Shown: in pieces, positions 61,301 through 64,000 of the stretch
Layout of the letters: each line of letters opens with the position of its first letter
Numbering within the stretch: the stretch's first letter is position 1
Source of the DNA: Protonemura montana
Lineage: Eukaryota > Arthropoda > Insecta > Plecoptera > Nemouridae
Direction: 5' to 3'
Assembly: GCA_947568835.1 (NCBI GenBank)
Contig: OX387611.1
Span: 2,608,001 to 2,672,000, forward strand
Length of the DNA stretch: 64,000 nucleotides
The notes under the pieces: model-generated
Told to the model about the DNA's origin: nothing
The model's database searches: none
The model's input: only the letters and a program-made list of their open reading frames with translations
Made by a program: the position numbers and the translations under genes

Positions 61301-63669
61301 TTGGTTAGGTTAGGTTAGGTTAGGTAGGGTTAGGTTAGGTTAGGTTAGGTTATGTTAGGTTAGGTAGGGTTAGGTTAGGTTAGGTTATGTTAGGTTAGGT
61401 AGGGTTAGGTTAGGTTAGGTTAGGTTTGGTTAGGTTAGGTTAGGTTAGGCTAGGTTGGGTTAGGTTAGGTTAGGTTAGGTTAGGTTATGTTCTGTTATGT
61501 TATGTTAGGTTAGGTTAGGTTATGTTATGTTATGTTAGGTTAGGTTAGGTTATGTTATGTTATGTTATGTTATGTTAGGTTAGGTTATGTTAGGTTAGGT
61601 TAGGTTAGGTTAGGTTAGGTTATGTTATGTTAGGTTCGGTTAGGTTAGGTCAGGTTAGGTTAGGTTAGGTTTGGTTAGGTTAGGTTAGGTTAGGTAGGGT
61701 TAGGTTAGGTTAGGTTAGGTTATGTTAGGTTAGGTAGGGTTAGGTTAGGTTAGGTTTGGTTAGGTTAGGTTAGGTTAGGTTAGGCTAGGTTAGGTTAGGT
61801 TAGGTTAGTTTAGGTTAGGTTATGTTCTGTTATGTTATGTTATGTTAGGTTAGGTTAGGTTATGTTATGTTATGTTAGGTTAGGTTAGGTTAGGTTATGT
61901 TATGTTAGGTTAGGTTAGGTTATGTTAGGTTAGGTTAGGTTAGGTTAGGTTATGTTATGTTAGGTTCGGTTAGGTTAGGTCAGGTTAGGTTAGGTTAGGT
62001 TTGGTTAGGTTAGGTTAGGTTAGGTAGGGTTAGGTTAGGTTAGGTTAGGTTATGTTACGTTAGGTAGGGTTAGGTTAGGTTAGGTTAGGTTTGGTTAGGT
62101 TAGGTTAGGTTAGGCAAGGTTGGGTTAGGTTACGTTAGGTTAGGTTAGGTTATGTTCTGTTATGTTATGTTAGGTTAGGTTAGGTTATGTTATGTTATGT
62201 TAGGTTAGGTTATGTTATGTTAGGTTAGGTTAGGTTATGTTAGGTTAGGTTAGGTTAGGTTAGGTTAGGTTAGGTTATGTTATGTTAGGTTCGGTTAGGT
62301 TAGGTCAGGTTAGGTTAGGTTAGGATTGGTAAGGTTAGGTTAGGTTAGGTAGGGTTAGGTTAGGTTAGGTTAGGTTATGTTAGGTTAGGTAGGGTTAGGT
62401 TAGGTTAGGTTAGGTTTGGTTAGGTTAGGTTAGGTTAGGTTAGGCTAGGTTGGGTTAGGTTAGGTTAGTTTAGGTTAGGTTATGTTCTGTTATGTTATGT
62501 TAGGTTAGGTTAGGTTAGGTTATGTTATGTTATGTTAGGTTAGGTTAGGTTATGTTATGTTAGGTTAGGTTAGGTTATGTTAGGTTAGGTTAGGTTAGGT
62601 TAGGTTATGTTAGGTTCGGTTAGGTTAGGTCAGGTTAGGTTAGGTTAGGTTTGGTTAGGTTAGGTTAGGTTAGGTAGGGTTAGGTTAGGTTAGGTTAGGT
62701 TATGTTAGGTTAGGTAGGGTTAGGTTAGGTTAGGTTAGGTTAGGTTTGGTTAGGTTAGGTTAGGTTAGGCTAGGTTGGGTTAGGTTAGGTTAGGTTAGGT
62801 TAGGTTATGTTCTGTTATGTTATGTCAGGTTAGGTTAGGTTATGTTATGTTATGTTAGGTTAGGTTAGGTTATGTTATGTTATGTTAGGTTAGGTTATGT
62901 AAGGTTAGGTTAGGTTAGGTTAGGTTAGGTTAGGTTATTTTATGTTAGGTTCGGTTAGGTTAGGTCAGGTTAGGTTAGGTTAGGTTTGGTTAGGTTAGGT
63001 TAGGTTAGGTAGGGTTAGGTTAGGTTAGGTTAGGTTATGTTAGGTTAGGTAGGGTTAGGTTAGGTTAGGTTAGGTTTGGTTAGGTTAGGTTAGGTTAGGT
63101 TAGGCTAGGTTAGGTTAGGTTAGGTAGGGTTAGGTTAGGTTTGGTTAGGTTAGGTTAGGTTTGGTTAGGTTAGGTTAGGCTAGGTTAGGTTAGGTAGTGT
63201 TAGGTTAGGTTAGGTTTGGTTAGGTTAGGTTAGGCTAGGCTAGGCTAGGTTAGGTTAGGTTAGGTAAGGTTAGGTTAGGTAAGGCTAGGTTAGGTCAGGT
63301 TAGGTTTGGTTAGGTTAGGTTAGGTTAGGTTAGGTTATGTTAGGTTAGGTTAGGTCAGGTTAGGTTAGGTTAGCTTACGATAACGGTTAGGTTAGGTTAG
63401 GTTAGGTCAGGTTAGGTCAGCTTACAATAATGGTTAGGTTAGGTTAGGTTAGGTTAGGTTAGGTTAGGTTAGGTTAGGTTAGGTTAGGTAAGGTCAGGTC
63501 AGGTTAGGTCAGCTTACGATAAGACTGGTTACAAATGTTACAGAAGTTAAAACATGAAATTAATATTGGTAATAGTTTATTGGTTAGTTTTCTTTACCTG
63601 CAGCAGCCAATAGCAGCGTCGGTGGAAGGTGGGCAAGATGGCGGAATGCACGTAGCAGCCATAAATGCA
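28293..63669 (-). CDS. Camta: Camta, calmodulin-binding transcription activator (23 exons, 5' partial)
   Basis: Camta proteins are nuclear, calcium/calmodulin-responsive transcription factors with a CG-1 DNA-binding domain, a TIG (IPT) domain, ankyrin repeats and calmodulin-binding IQ motifs. All four are seen here in the family order. Counting from the first codon in the window, the CG-1 end covers residues 1-72, the TIG domain starts near 428, ankyrin repeats lie near 575-680, and IQ motifs near 940-1060. Exons in transcription order: 63598-63669, 60700-60844, 59293-59339, 57013-57207, 56801-56943, 55781-55980, 54195-54296, 51010-51206, 49796-49999, 47889-48003, 47185-47369, 46171-46340, 45181-45283, 43452-43651, 40918-41061, 39530-39621, 34529-34618, 33684-33751, 32768-32991, 31999-32251, 31680-31846, 30815-30889, 28293-28338. 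All introns are GT-AG, every phase agrees, and the sum is 3,237 nt. The N-terminal CG-1 exons are off the right edge. Exon borders are hand calls; alternative exons could be missing. Confidence 0.93.
28355..28918. repeat. 78-bp minisatellite, about 7 copies
   Basis: Units contain GGGAGCCAGGGACATGTGTG and GGTGCAAGCATGGATGTGTA. The period of 78 is divisible by three, so one plus-strand frame stays open with a 26-residue repeat; I treat it as non-coding. It lies in Camta intron 22. Confidence 0.95.
28918..29962. repeat. 34-bp minisatellite, about 31 copies
   Basis: Units contain TTCAACTACAGAGCATCAGT and GGGAAGTATATATG, with a GAGAATCAG variant. It follows the 78-bp array directly in Camta intron 22. 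Confidence 0.96.
30255..30400 (-). mobile_element. tRNA-SINE body fragment
   Basis: GAATTGCAAACGCTTGCAAT and AAACCTCTCAAATATTGATT match the inverted body of the tRNA-derived SINE. Confidence 0.65.
30815..30889 (-). CDS. Camta: Camta exon 22: last IQ motif
   Basis: The reading is [20 protein letters not shown] then SKN, the conserved C-terminal IQ region of Camta. The acceptor is TTCTAG|GCG and the donor is AACAA|GTGAGT (phase 2). Confidence 0.92.
31020..31663. repeat. 72-bp minisatellite, about 9 copies
   Basis: Units contain AAGCAGTTCAATGTACTAGG and TTGAAAAATGTCTCTGTG. It fills most of Camta intron 21 and ends about 16 nt from the exon 21 donor. Confidence 0.95.
31680..31846 (-). CDS. Camta: Camta exon 21: IQ motifs
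   Basis: The reading is [20 protein letters not shown], then [12 protein letters not shown], giving two more IQ motifs. The frame would stop at TAA soon after [11 protein letters not shown] if read through. The donor AA|GTACGG joins it to the TYSQRRQHQ exon, which is conserved, so splicing is preferred. The upstream intron is only 152 nt. Confidence 0.9.
31999..32251 (-). CDS. Camta: Camta exon 20: first IQ motifs
   Basis: After a Pro/Thr stretch the reading is [20 protein letters not shown], then IQ motif 1 ([14 protein letters not shown]) and the start of IQ motif 2 ([12 protein letters not shown]). These bind calmodulin in the family. The acceptor is CTCCAG|TTCG and the donor is CAG|GTACAG. 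Confidence 0.95.
32578..32745 (-). mobile_element. 44-bp-satellite element, short fragment
   Basis: It matches the body of the element at 39882-40790 (ATTGGCGTTTTTTCCAAAC). It ends against Camta exon 19. Confidence 0.75.
32768..32991 (-). CDS. Camta: Camta exon 19: acidic linker before IQ motifs
   Basis: The reading begins [14 protein letters not shown], directly after RIK, and includes [17 protein letters not shown] and [19 protein letters not shown]. The acceptor is CTCCTAG|AACG and the donor is CCTGG|GTCAGT (phase 2). Confidence 0.92.
33035..33450. repeat. Irregular repeat of GCATATGATTTT and GCATGTTTT
   Basis: AT-rich degenerate units of about 13-33 bp in Camta intron 18, reaching to within about 45 nt of the exon 19 acceptor. 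Confidence 0.85.
33684..33751 (-). CDS. Camta: Camta exon 18: [19 protein letters not shown] motif
   Basis: Sixty-eight nt encode [20 protein letters not shown] and then IK, one of the best conserved Camta motifs between the ankyrin and IQ regions. The acceptor is CACCAG|GGGAG and the donor is AAG|GTAAAA. Confidence 0.94.
34185..34335 (+). mobile_element. 44-bp-satellite element, left end
   Basis: It begins ATTGTTTTTAGACTCAGG and holds one 44-bp unit followed by the body start. It shows a non-expanded end. Confidence 0.8.
34529..34618 (-). CDS. Camta: Camta exon 17: linker
   Basis: Read after exon 16, the frame is [19 protein letters not shown], then [12 protein letters not shown]. The acceptor is GACGCAG|GCGAGG and the donor is GTAG|GTCAGT. 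A second frame ([11 protein letters not shown]) would fit only if exon 16 were skipped and a weaker A|GTAGGT donor used, so alternative splicing is conceivable. Confidence 0.72.
34734..35211. mobile_element. Possible insertion flanked by direct repeats of about 26 bp
   Basis: AATAATACGACCTACTTTGA lies at about 34712-34732 and, with one extra T, at about 35213-35233. The segment between starts AGTAGGGTTGCC and ends GGAAACCCTAGT, a rough inverted pair. Confidence 0.45.
35973..36874. repeat. 49-bp minisatellite, inverted copy, about 18 units
   Basis: Units (ATTCCATCCTTATGAGGCAA, AGACTAGCACAGATAAAGC) are the reverse complement of the array at 62-806. It lies in Camta intron 16. Confidence 0.96.
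37495..37690. repeat. Degenerate (AACCT)n
   Basis: CCTAACCTAACCTGACC type repeats, that is TTAGG on the minus strand, opposite in orientation to the larger arrays at 51 and 61-63 kb. Confidence 0.9.
38841..38905. repeat. 14-bp GC-box repeat
   Basis: GGGCGGAGCTTGGT repeated about four times, each with a GGGCGG core, followed by three copies of GGGAACATA. It lies in Camta intron 16. Confidence 0.88.
38955..39277 (-). mobile_element. tRNA-derived SINE, minus, about 5 heads
   Basis: The body (AACCGTCTCAAAAATTGATG) and B-box (GGATTCGAACCCC) are followed by about five 52-bp heads in minus orientation. Confidence 0.9.
39286..39440 (+). mobile_element. tRNA-derived SINE, plus, single head with complete tRNA-like part
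   Basis: TAGCTCAATGGTCCAGAGC (A-box arm) and GGTTCGAGTCC (B-box) are followed by CTTGGGC, the 3' acceptor half, then the body ATCAATTTTTGAGACGG. It is head to head with the SINE at 38955-39277. Confidence 0.9.
39530..39621 (-). CDS. Camta: Camta exon 16: linker, [13 protein letters not shown]
   Basis: The reading is [19 protein letters not shown], then [11 protein letters not shown]. The acceptor is GTCGCAG|GTTGG and the donor is CTCT|GTGAGT. Including this exon sets the frame of exon 17 and allows a strong AG|GTCAGT donor there, which is why I keep both. Phase enters at 2 and leaves at 1. Confidence 0.83.
39882..40790 (+). mobile_element. 44-bp-satellite element, complete copy
   Basis: The left end GTTTTTAAACTCAAGTCTAC and the right end CAAGTAGACATAAGTCTAAA are inverted repeats. 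Next to the left end are eight 44-bp units (39896-40248). The body of about 500 bp has no credible protein. It is probably a non-autonomous DNA transposon; the superfamily is unknown. Confidence 0.85.
40918..41061 (-). CDS. Camta: Camta exon 15: post-ankyrin Ser-rich linker
   Basis: The reading includes [20 protein letters not shown] and SGIHLAHD. The [11 protein letters not shown] stretch resembles the basic Ser-rich linker after the Camta ankyrin repeats. The acceptor is TTTTAG|ACCAG and the donor is TCCAG|GTAAAC (phase 2). Confidence 0.88.
41547..43010 (+). mobile_element. tRNA-derived SINE with about 27 tandem 52-bp heads
   Basis: The last unit carries the full B-box (GGTTCGAGTCC) and acceptor end, followed by the body (ATCAATTTTTGAGACGG, ATAATAAAAT). 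A variant with CAAGTTGCTC recurs at 260 bp (5 x 52). It fills most of Camta intron 14. Confidence 0.92.
43452..43651 (-). CDS. Camta: Camta exon 14: ankyrin repeats
   Basis: The reading is [15 protein letters not shown], completing the repeat begun in exon 13, then [20 protein letters not shown], a further ankyrin repeat. The acceptor is GCTAG|ATG and the donor is GCGAG|GTACGC (phase 2). Confidence 0.94.
43729..44487. mobile_element. Possible hAT-type non-autonomous element
   Basis: The left end AGAGATAGGATAGTAATGCA and the right end, read inverted, AGAGTTAGGATAGTAATGCA match at 19 of 20 bases. Inside, a plus-strand frame at 44278-44484 starts [20 protein letters not shown] and then [13 protein letters not shown], reminiscent of the N-terminus of CGGBP1/hAT-derived proteins. 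No clear 8-bp target duplication was seen. Confidence 0.5.
44636..44890 (+). mobile_element. 44-bp-satellite element, rearranged fragment
   Basis: Two body pieces in opposite order (TCCTGACAATTTTCCAATAA, then TTTAACCCTTGATAAAGTAA) show internal rearrangement. Confidence 0.75.
45181..45283 (-). CDS. Camta: Camta exon 13: ankyrin repeat
   Basis: The reading is [20 protein letters not shown] then [13 protein letters not shown], the start of another ankyrin repeat (D..GNTPL). A long poly-T tract lies directly before the acceptor (TTTAG|GTTGG). The donor is CTG|GTGAGT in phase 0. Confidence 0.92.
45630..45722 (+). mobile_element. tRNA-SINE body fragment
   Basis: TTTTTTGAGACGGTTCTAG and ATTGCAAGCGTTTGCAATTT match the SINE body without any head. 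Confidence 0.8.
45836..46130 (-). mobile_element. 44-bp-satellite element, 5'-truncated, one unit
   Basis: Body followed by one 44-bp unit and the terminal AAGTAGACTTGAGTCTAG. It ends about 40 nt from the Camta exon 12 donor. Confidence 0.8.
46171..46340 (-). CDS. Camta: Camta exon 12: pre-ankyrin region and first ankyrin repeat
   Basis: The reading has [17 protein letters not shown], then [14 protein letters not shown], the TxLHLAA core of an ankyrin repeat. The acceptor is TTACAG|ATG and the donor is CTTAG|GTGAGA (phase 2). Confidence 0.93.
46361..46620 (-). other. GC-rich fragment with 5S-like piece, origin unknown
   Basis: 46361-46395 matches the 5S-derived head. 46400-46610 is GC-rich and on the minus strand stays open for 60 codons ([17 protein letters not shown]). 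It may be a fragment of another dispersed repeat; I do not call it an exon. Confidence 0.4.
46635..47115 (+). mobile_element. 5S-derived SINE, complete, about 3 heads
   Basis: Heads at 46635-46885 (GTTAAGCAACACTGCGCTGG, GGTATTGGATGGGTGACC), then the body and tail at 46885-47115 ending near CATGGCACGTTGTTGAAC. It lies in Camta intron 11. Confidence 0.9.
47185..47369 (-). CDS. Camta: Camta exon 11: end of TIG domain and following helix
   Basis: The reading is [20 protein letters not shown], then VVFEYK, which closes the TIG domain. It is followed by a helix with [20 protein letters not shown]. The acceptor is TTGGCAG|CTCACG and the donor is CCG|GTGAGT. Two CTAAC-type branch sites precede the acceptor. 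Confidence 0.94.
47889..48003 (-). CDS. Camta: Camta exon 10: TIG domain core
   Basis: The reading is [20 protein letters not shown], then [11 protein letters not shown], the core of the Camta TIG (Ig-like) domain. It is too short and interrupted for a simple open-frame scan, but the splice sites are clear: ACCAG|GTGCTT and CCGG|GTAAAA (phase 1). Confidence 0.94.
48046..49745 (-). mobile_element. 44-bp-satellite element with about 36 units
   Basis: A short body piece (48046-48130) and then about 36 copies of the 44-bp unit (GTTAAAACTAGTGCTAAGTT, TACATCAAGTAGACTTGAG), ending in the terminal repeat ATGAGTCTAAAAACAAT. It fills Camta intron 9 almost completely. Confidence 0.95.
49796..49999 (-). 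CDS. Camta: Camta exon 9: acidic region and start of TIG domain
   Basis: The reading contains [19 protein letters not shown], then [16 protein letters not shown], the conserved entry into the TIG domain. Sixty-eight codons, phase 0 at both ends; the acceptor is TTGCAG|CAT and the donor is AAA|GTGAGT. The 44-bp array of the downstream intron ends about 60 nt from the donor. Confidence 0.94.
50285..50840 (+). repeat. Dispersed repeat, copy 1, with three 80-bp units
   Basis: The segment is the inverted counterpart of 58398-58800. At its right end an 80-bp segment (AACAGTAGCATCATGGTGTC) is present three times (50601, 50681, 50761), while the other copy has it once. Confidence 0.88.
51010..51206 (-). 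CDS. Camta: Camta exon 8: FFNETLDLS motif
   Basis: The reading is [20 protein letters not shown], a motif known from the central part of animal Camta proteins, then an acidic tail [20 protein letters not shown]. The acceptor is TTTCAG|GCGCTG (after a split Gly codon) and the donor is CAG|GTTAGT. TTAGG-type repeats start close upstream of the acceptor. Confidence 0.9.
51254..51570. repeat. (TTAGG)n, about 63 units
   Basis: Arthropod telomere-type repeat with some TCAGG and TAAGG variants. It sits about 48 nt upstream of the Camta exon 8 acceptor. Confidence 0.96.
51648..51870 (+). repeat. Dispersed repeat, copy 2
   Basis: Matches 24165-24385. Confidence 0.75.
52171..53980. repeat. 10-bp AT-rich satellite, 181 units in unbroken register
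   Basis: The unit is TGTATGGTAT with variants TCTATGGTAT, TGCATGATAT and TGTATGGTGT. No insertion or deletion was seen over 1,810 bp. It fills Camta intron 7 and produces long chance frames on both strands. Confidence 0.96.
54195..54296 (-). CDS. Camta: Camta exon 7
   Basis: The reading is [12 protein letters not shown] followed by [21 protein letters not shown]. The acceptor is TTACAG|GTTTAA and the donor is CTCG|GTGAGT (phase 1). The 15-bp ACCATCATACACATG array begins about 15 nt upstream of the acceptor. I recognise no named domain. Confidence 0.82.
54310..55272. repeat. 15-bp minisatellite ACCATCATACACATG, about 64 copies
   Basis: The unit equals a segment of the adjoining 5S-derived head (GTGACCATCATACACATGACC region), so the array is an expansion within the SINE. 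The 15-bp period keeps several frames open on both strands. Confidence 0.95.
55262..55768 (+). mobile_element. 5S-derived SINE, about 4 heads, next to exon 6
   Basis: Heads at 55262-55590 and body at 55590-55768, ending about 12 nt from the Camta exon 6 donor. Confidence 0.9.
55781..55980 (-). CDS. Camta: Camta exon 6: low-complexity segment
   Basis: The reading includes [15 protein letters not shown], an Asn run (NNNNNINN) and [14 protein letters not shown]. It is open throughout, starts by completing a Ser codon (AG|C) and ends in phase 1 at AACA|GTAAGT. Low complexity makes the match to other Camta proteins weak, so the call rests on splice sites, frame and position. Confidence 0.8.
55995..56790. 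repeat. 114-bp minisatellite, about 7 copies
   Basis: Units contain CCATGGCTACCAAACGTTGA, ATACCCATGGTAACATAAG and GAAGCTCTGTCAGCTGATC. It occupies nearly all of Camta intron 5 (55981-56800). Confidence 0.95.
56801..56943 (-). CDS. Camta: Camta exon 5: [17 protein letters not shown] motif
   Basis: A Ser/Gly-rich start leads to [18 protein letters not shown], a short motif conserved in animal Camta proteins. The upstream intron is only 69 nt (56944-57012). The acceptor is CTCTAG|GTC and the donor is AACAG|GTAGGC (phase 2). The downstream intron is almost wholly a 114-bp minisatellite. Confidence 0.88.
57013..57207 (-). CDS. Camta: Camta exon 4: conserved helix and Cys-rich segment
   Basis: Sixty-five codons begin [17 protein letters not shown] and contain ECGCADSTC and [10 protein letters not shown]. 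The amphipathic helix followed by a short Cys cluster and a basic stretch fits the post-CG-1 region of insect Camta proteins. The acceptor is CTCCAG|ACG, the donor is CAG|GTACGT, and phase is 0 at both ends. Confidence 0.9.
57299..57850 (+). mobile_element. 44-bp-satellite element, lacking the array
   Basis: The full body matches 40240-40790, with the right end AAGTAGACATGAGTCTAAAA. The left terminal repeat and 44-bp units are missing. Confidence 0.85.
58398..58800 (-). repeat. Dispersed repeat, copy 2 (inverted to 50285-50840)
   Basis: Reverse complement match over about 400 bp (GAGTTTGCCACTTTCTGGGC, CTGCTTTTTGGCAGCCATTG). Confidence 0.88.
58803..59272. repeat. 21-bp minisatellite, about 22 copies
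   Basis: The unit is GGTTGGTATCATTGTTTTAA plus one A. Its period is divisible by three, so the minus strand reads a heptapeptide repeat (TFKTMIP). It starts about 20 nt from the Camta exon 3 donor and is read here as intronic. Confidence 0.95.
59293..59339 (-). CDS. Camta: Camta exon 3: acidic post-CG-1 microexon
   Basis: This 47-nt exon reads [15 protein letters not shown], an acidic stretch placed directly after CG-1. It takes one base from the previous exon and ends in phase 0 (ATATCG|GTAAGT). The acceptor is TTCCAG|TTTTTAGC. A 21-bp minisatellite starts about 20 nt past the donor. Confidence 0.85.
59433..60320. mobile_element. Fold-back element, copy 3, interrupted
   Basis: The left arm and loop (59433-59700) and the right arm (60160-60320) match copies 1 and 2. 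They are separated by about 460 bp of foreign sequence (59701-60160) inserted within the right arm. Confidence 0.8.
60700..60844 (-). CDS. Camta: Camta exon 2: end of CG-1 domain
   Basis: The reading is [15 protein letters not shown] followed by [14 protein letters not shown], which is the C-terminal part of CG-1. It continues WLLQ of the previous exon in phase 0. The acceptor is GCACAG|AAC and the donor is ATGT|GTAAGTG, leaving one base of a split Phe codon. A CCTAA array starts only about 29 nt upstream of the acceptor. Confidence 0.93.
60873..63525. repeat. (TTAGG)n, about 2.65 kb
   Basis: TTAGG with TTATG, TTTGG and TAGGG variants. Variant blocks (TATGTTCTGTTATG) recur at 61126, 61486, 61821, 62151, 62481 and 62806, giving a higher-order period of about 325-360 bp. 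It makes up almost all of Camta intron 1. Confidence 0.97.
63598..63669 (-). CDS. Camta: Camta exon 1 in window: CG-1 domain
   Basis: The 24 codons read [12 protein letters not shown]...[10 protein letters not shown], a hallmark block of the CG-1 DNA-binding domain. The acceptor is CCAG before TGC and the donor is CAG|GTAAAG. Phase is 0 at both ends. Earlier CG-1 exons must lie beyond the window, because CG-1 normally has roughly 70 more residues before this block. Confidence 0.93.
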
Positions 63670-63943
63670 CTGGAATTTGTAAAAAAAAAAAAAAAAAAAC
63701 ACAAAAGTAAAGTAAACAAAGTAAACTTTTATAAATACATTTTTTATTTAAGTAAATTAGTAATTATTTACTTAATTAACCTTAAGTAATATTTAAGGTT
63801 TATTTTTAAAATACAATAAAGTCTTTAAAACTGAGTAGATTTTTTAAACTCGTCATTGCAAGTGCAGCGAGACGTTGGTGAAATCGGACATCAGTGAAAC
63901 TTACGTTAAGTTTGCAAAGAAAGTTAGACTTGAAAAGTGTGCA

Positions 63944-64000
63944 ACTGAACCGGGACTCGAACCCAGGACCTCTCAATGCCGGTTTGTAAACCAACCGAGC
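63944..64000 (-). other. tRNA-like sequence, cut by the window edge
   Basis: On the minus strand GCTCGGTTGGTTTACAAACC and GGGTTCGAGTCCCGG resemble the D-arm and T-arm of a tRNA. It may be a tRNA-derived SINE of another family; the 5' end is missing. Confidence 0.55.

Overview
This is a eukaryotic, intron-rich window, most likely from an arthropod. The evidence is that both genes recognised are metazoan, every exon has GT/AG borders, and the window holds kilobases of (TTAGG)n, the ancestral arthropod telomere motif. An insect is my best guess, but the species cannot be fixed from the sequence.

Genes. Both genes lie on the minus strand. (1) From the right edge down to about 28.3 kb is a calmodulin-binding transcription activator (Camta). 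I rebuilt 23 coding exons by hand from splice sites, phase and conserved motifs. They join without a frame break to 3,237 nt (1,078 codons plus a TGA stop). They carry, in order, the end of the CG-1 DNA-binding domain, a conserved central region, the TIG domain, ankyrin repeats, a conserved linker and about five IQ motifs. The first CG-1 exons lie beyond position 64,000. (2) From about 12.75 kb leftwards is the N-terminal part of a Tousled-like kinase (Tlk). Two coding exons are visible (12361-12753 and 8871-9062), and a possible 5' UTR exon lies near 20.15-20.21 kb. The kinase domain lies beyond position 1. I see no convincing plus-strand gene.

Layout. The other roughly 90 percent is introns and the Camta-Tlk interval, and an extraordinary share of it is tandem repeat. 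From left to right the main arrays have units of 49, 10, 47, 68, 26, 91 (5S-derived), 41, 52 (tRNA-derived), 91, 52, 16, 15, 78, 34, 72, 49 (inverted), 14, 52, 44, 52, 91, 44, 80, 5, 10, 15, 91, 114, 21 and 5 bp. Many run to within about 10-40 bp of a splice site, so single introns are almost wholly one or two satellites.

Mobile elements. At least four dispersed families can be recognised by comparing copies inside the window: a tRNA-derived SINE, a 5S-rRNA-derived SINE, a fold-back element with arms of about 170 bp, and a non-autonomous element with inverted ends and a 44-bp internal satellite. In all four, a tandem array grew out of a defined part of the element. This recurring birth of satellites inside mobile elements, and their filling of introns, is the most interesting theme here. 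Most long open frames in the window (up to 1,797 codons) are by-products of stop-free repeat units and are not listed as genes.
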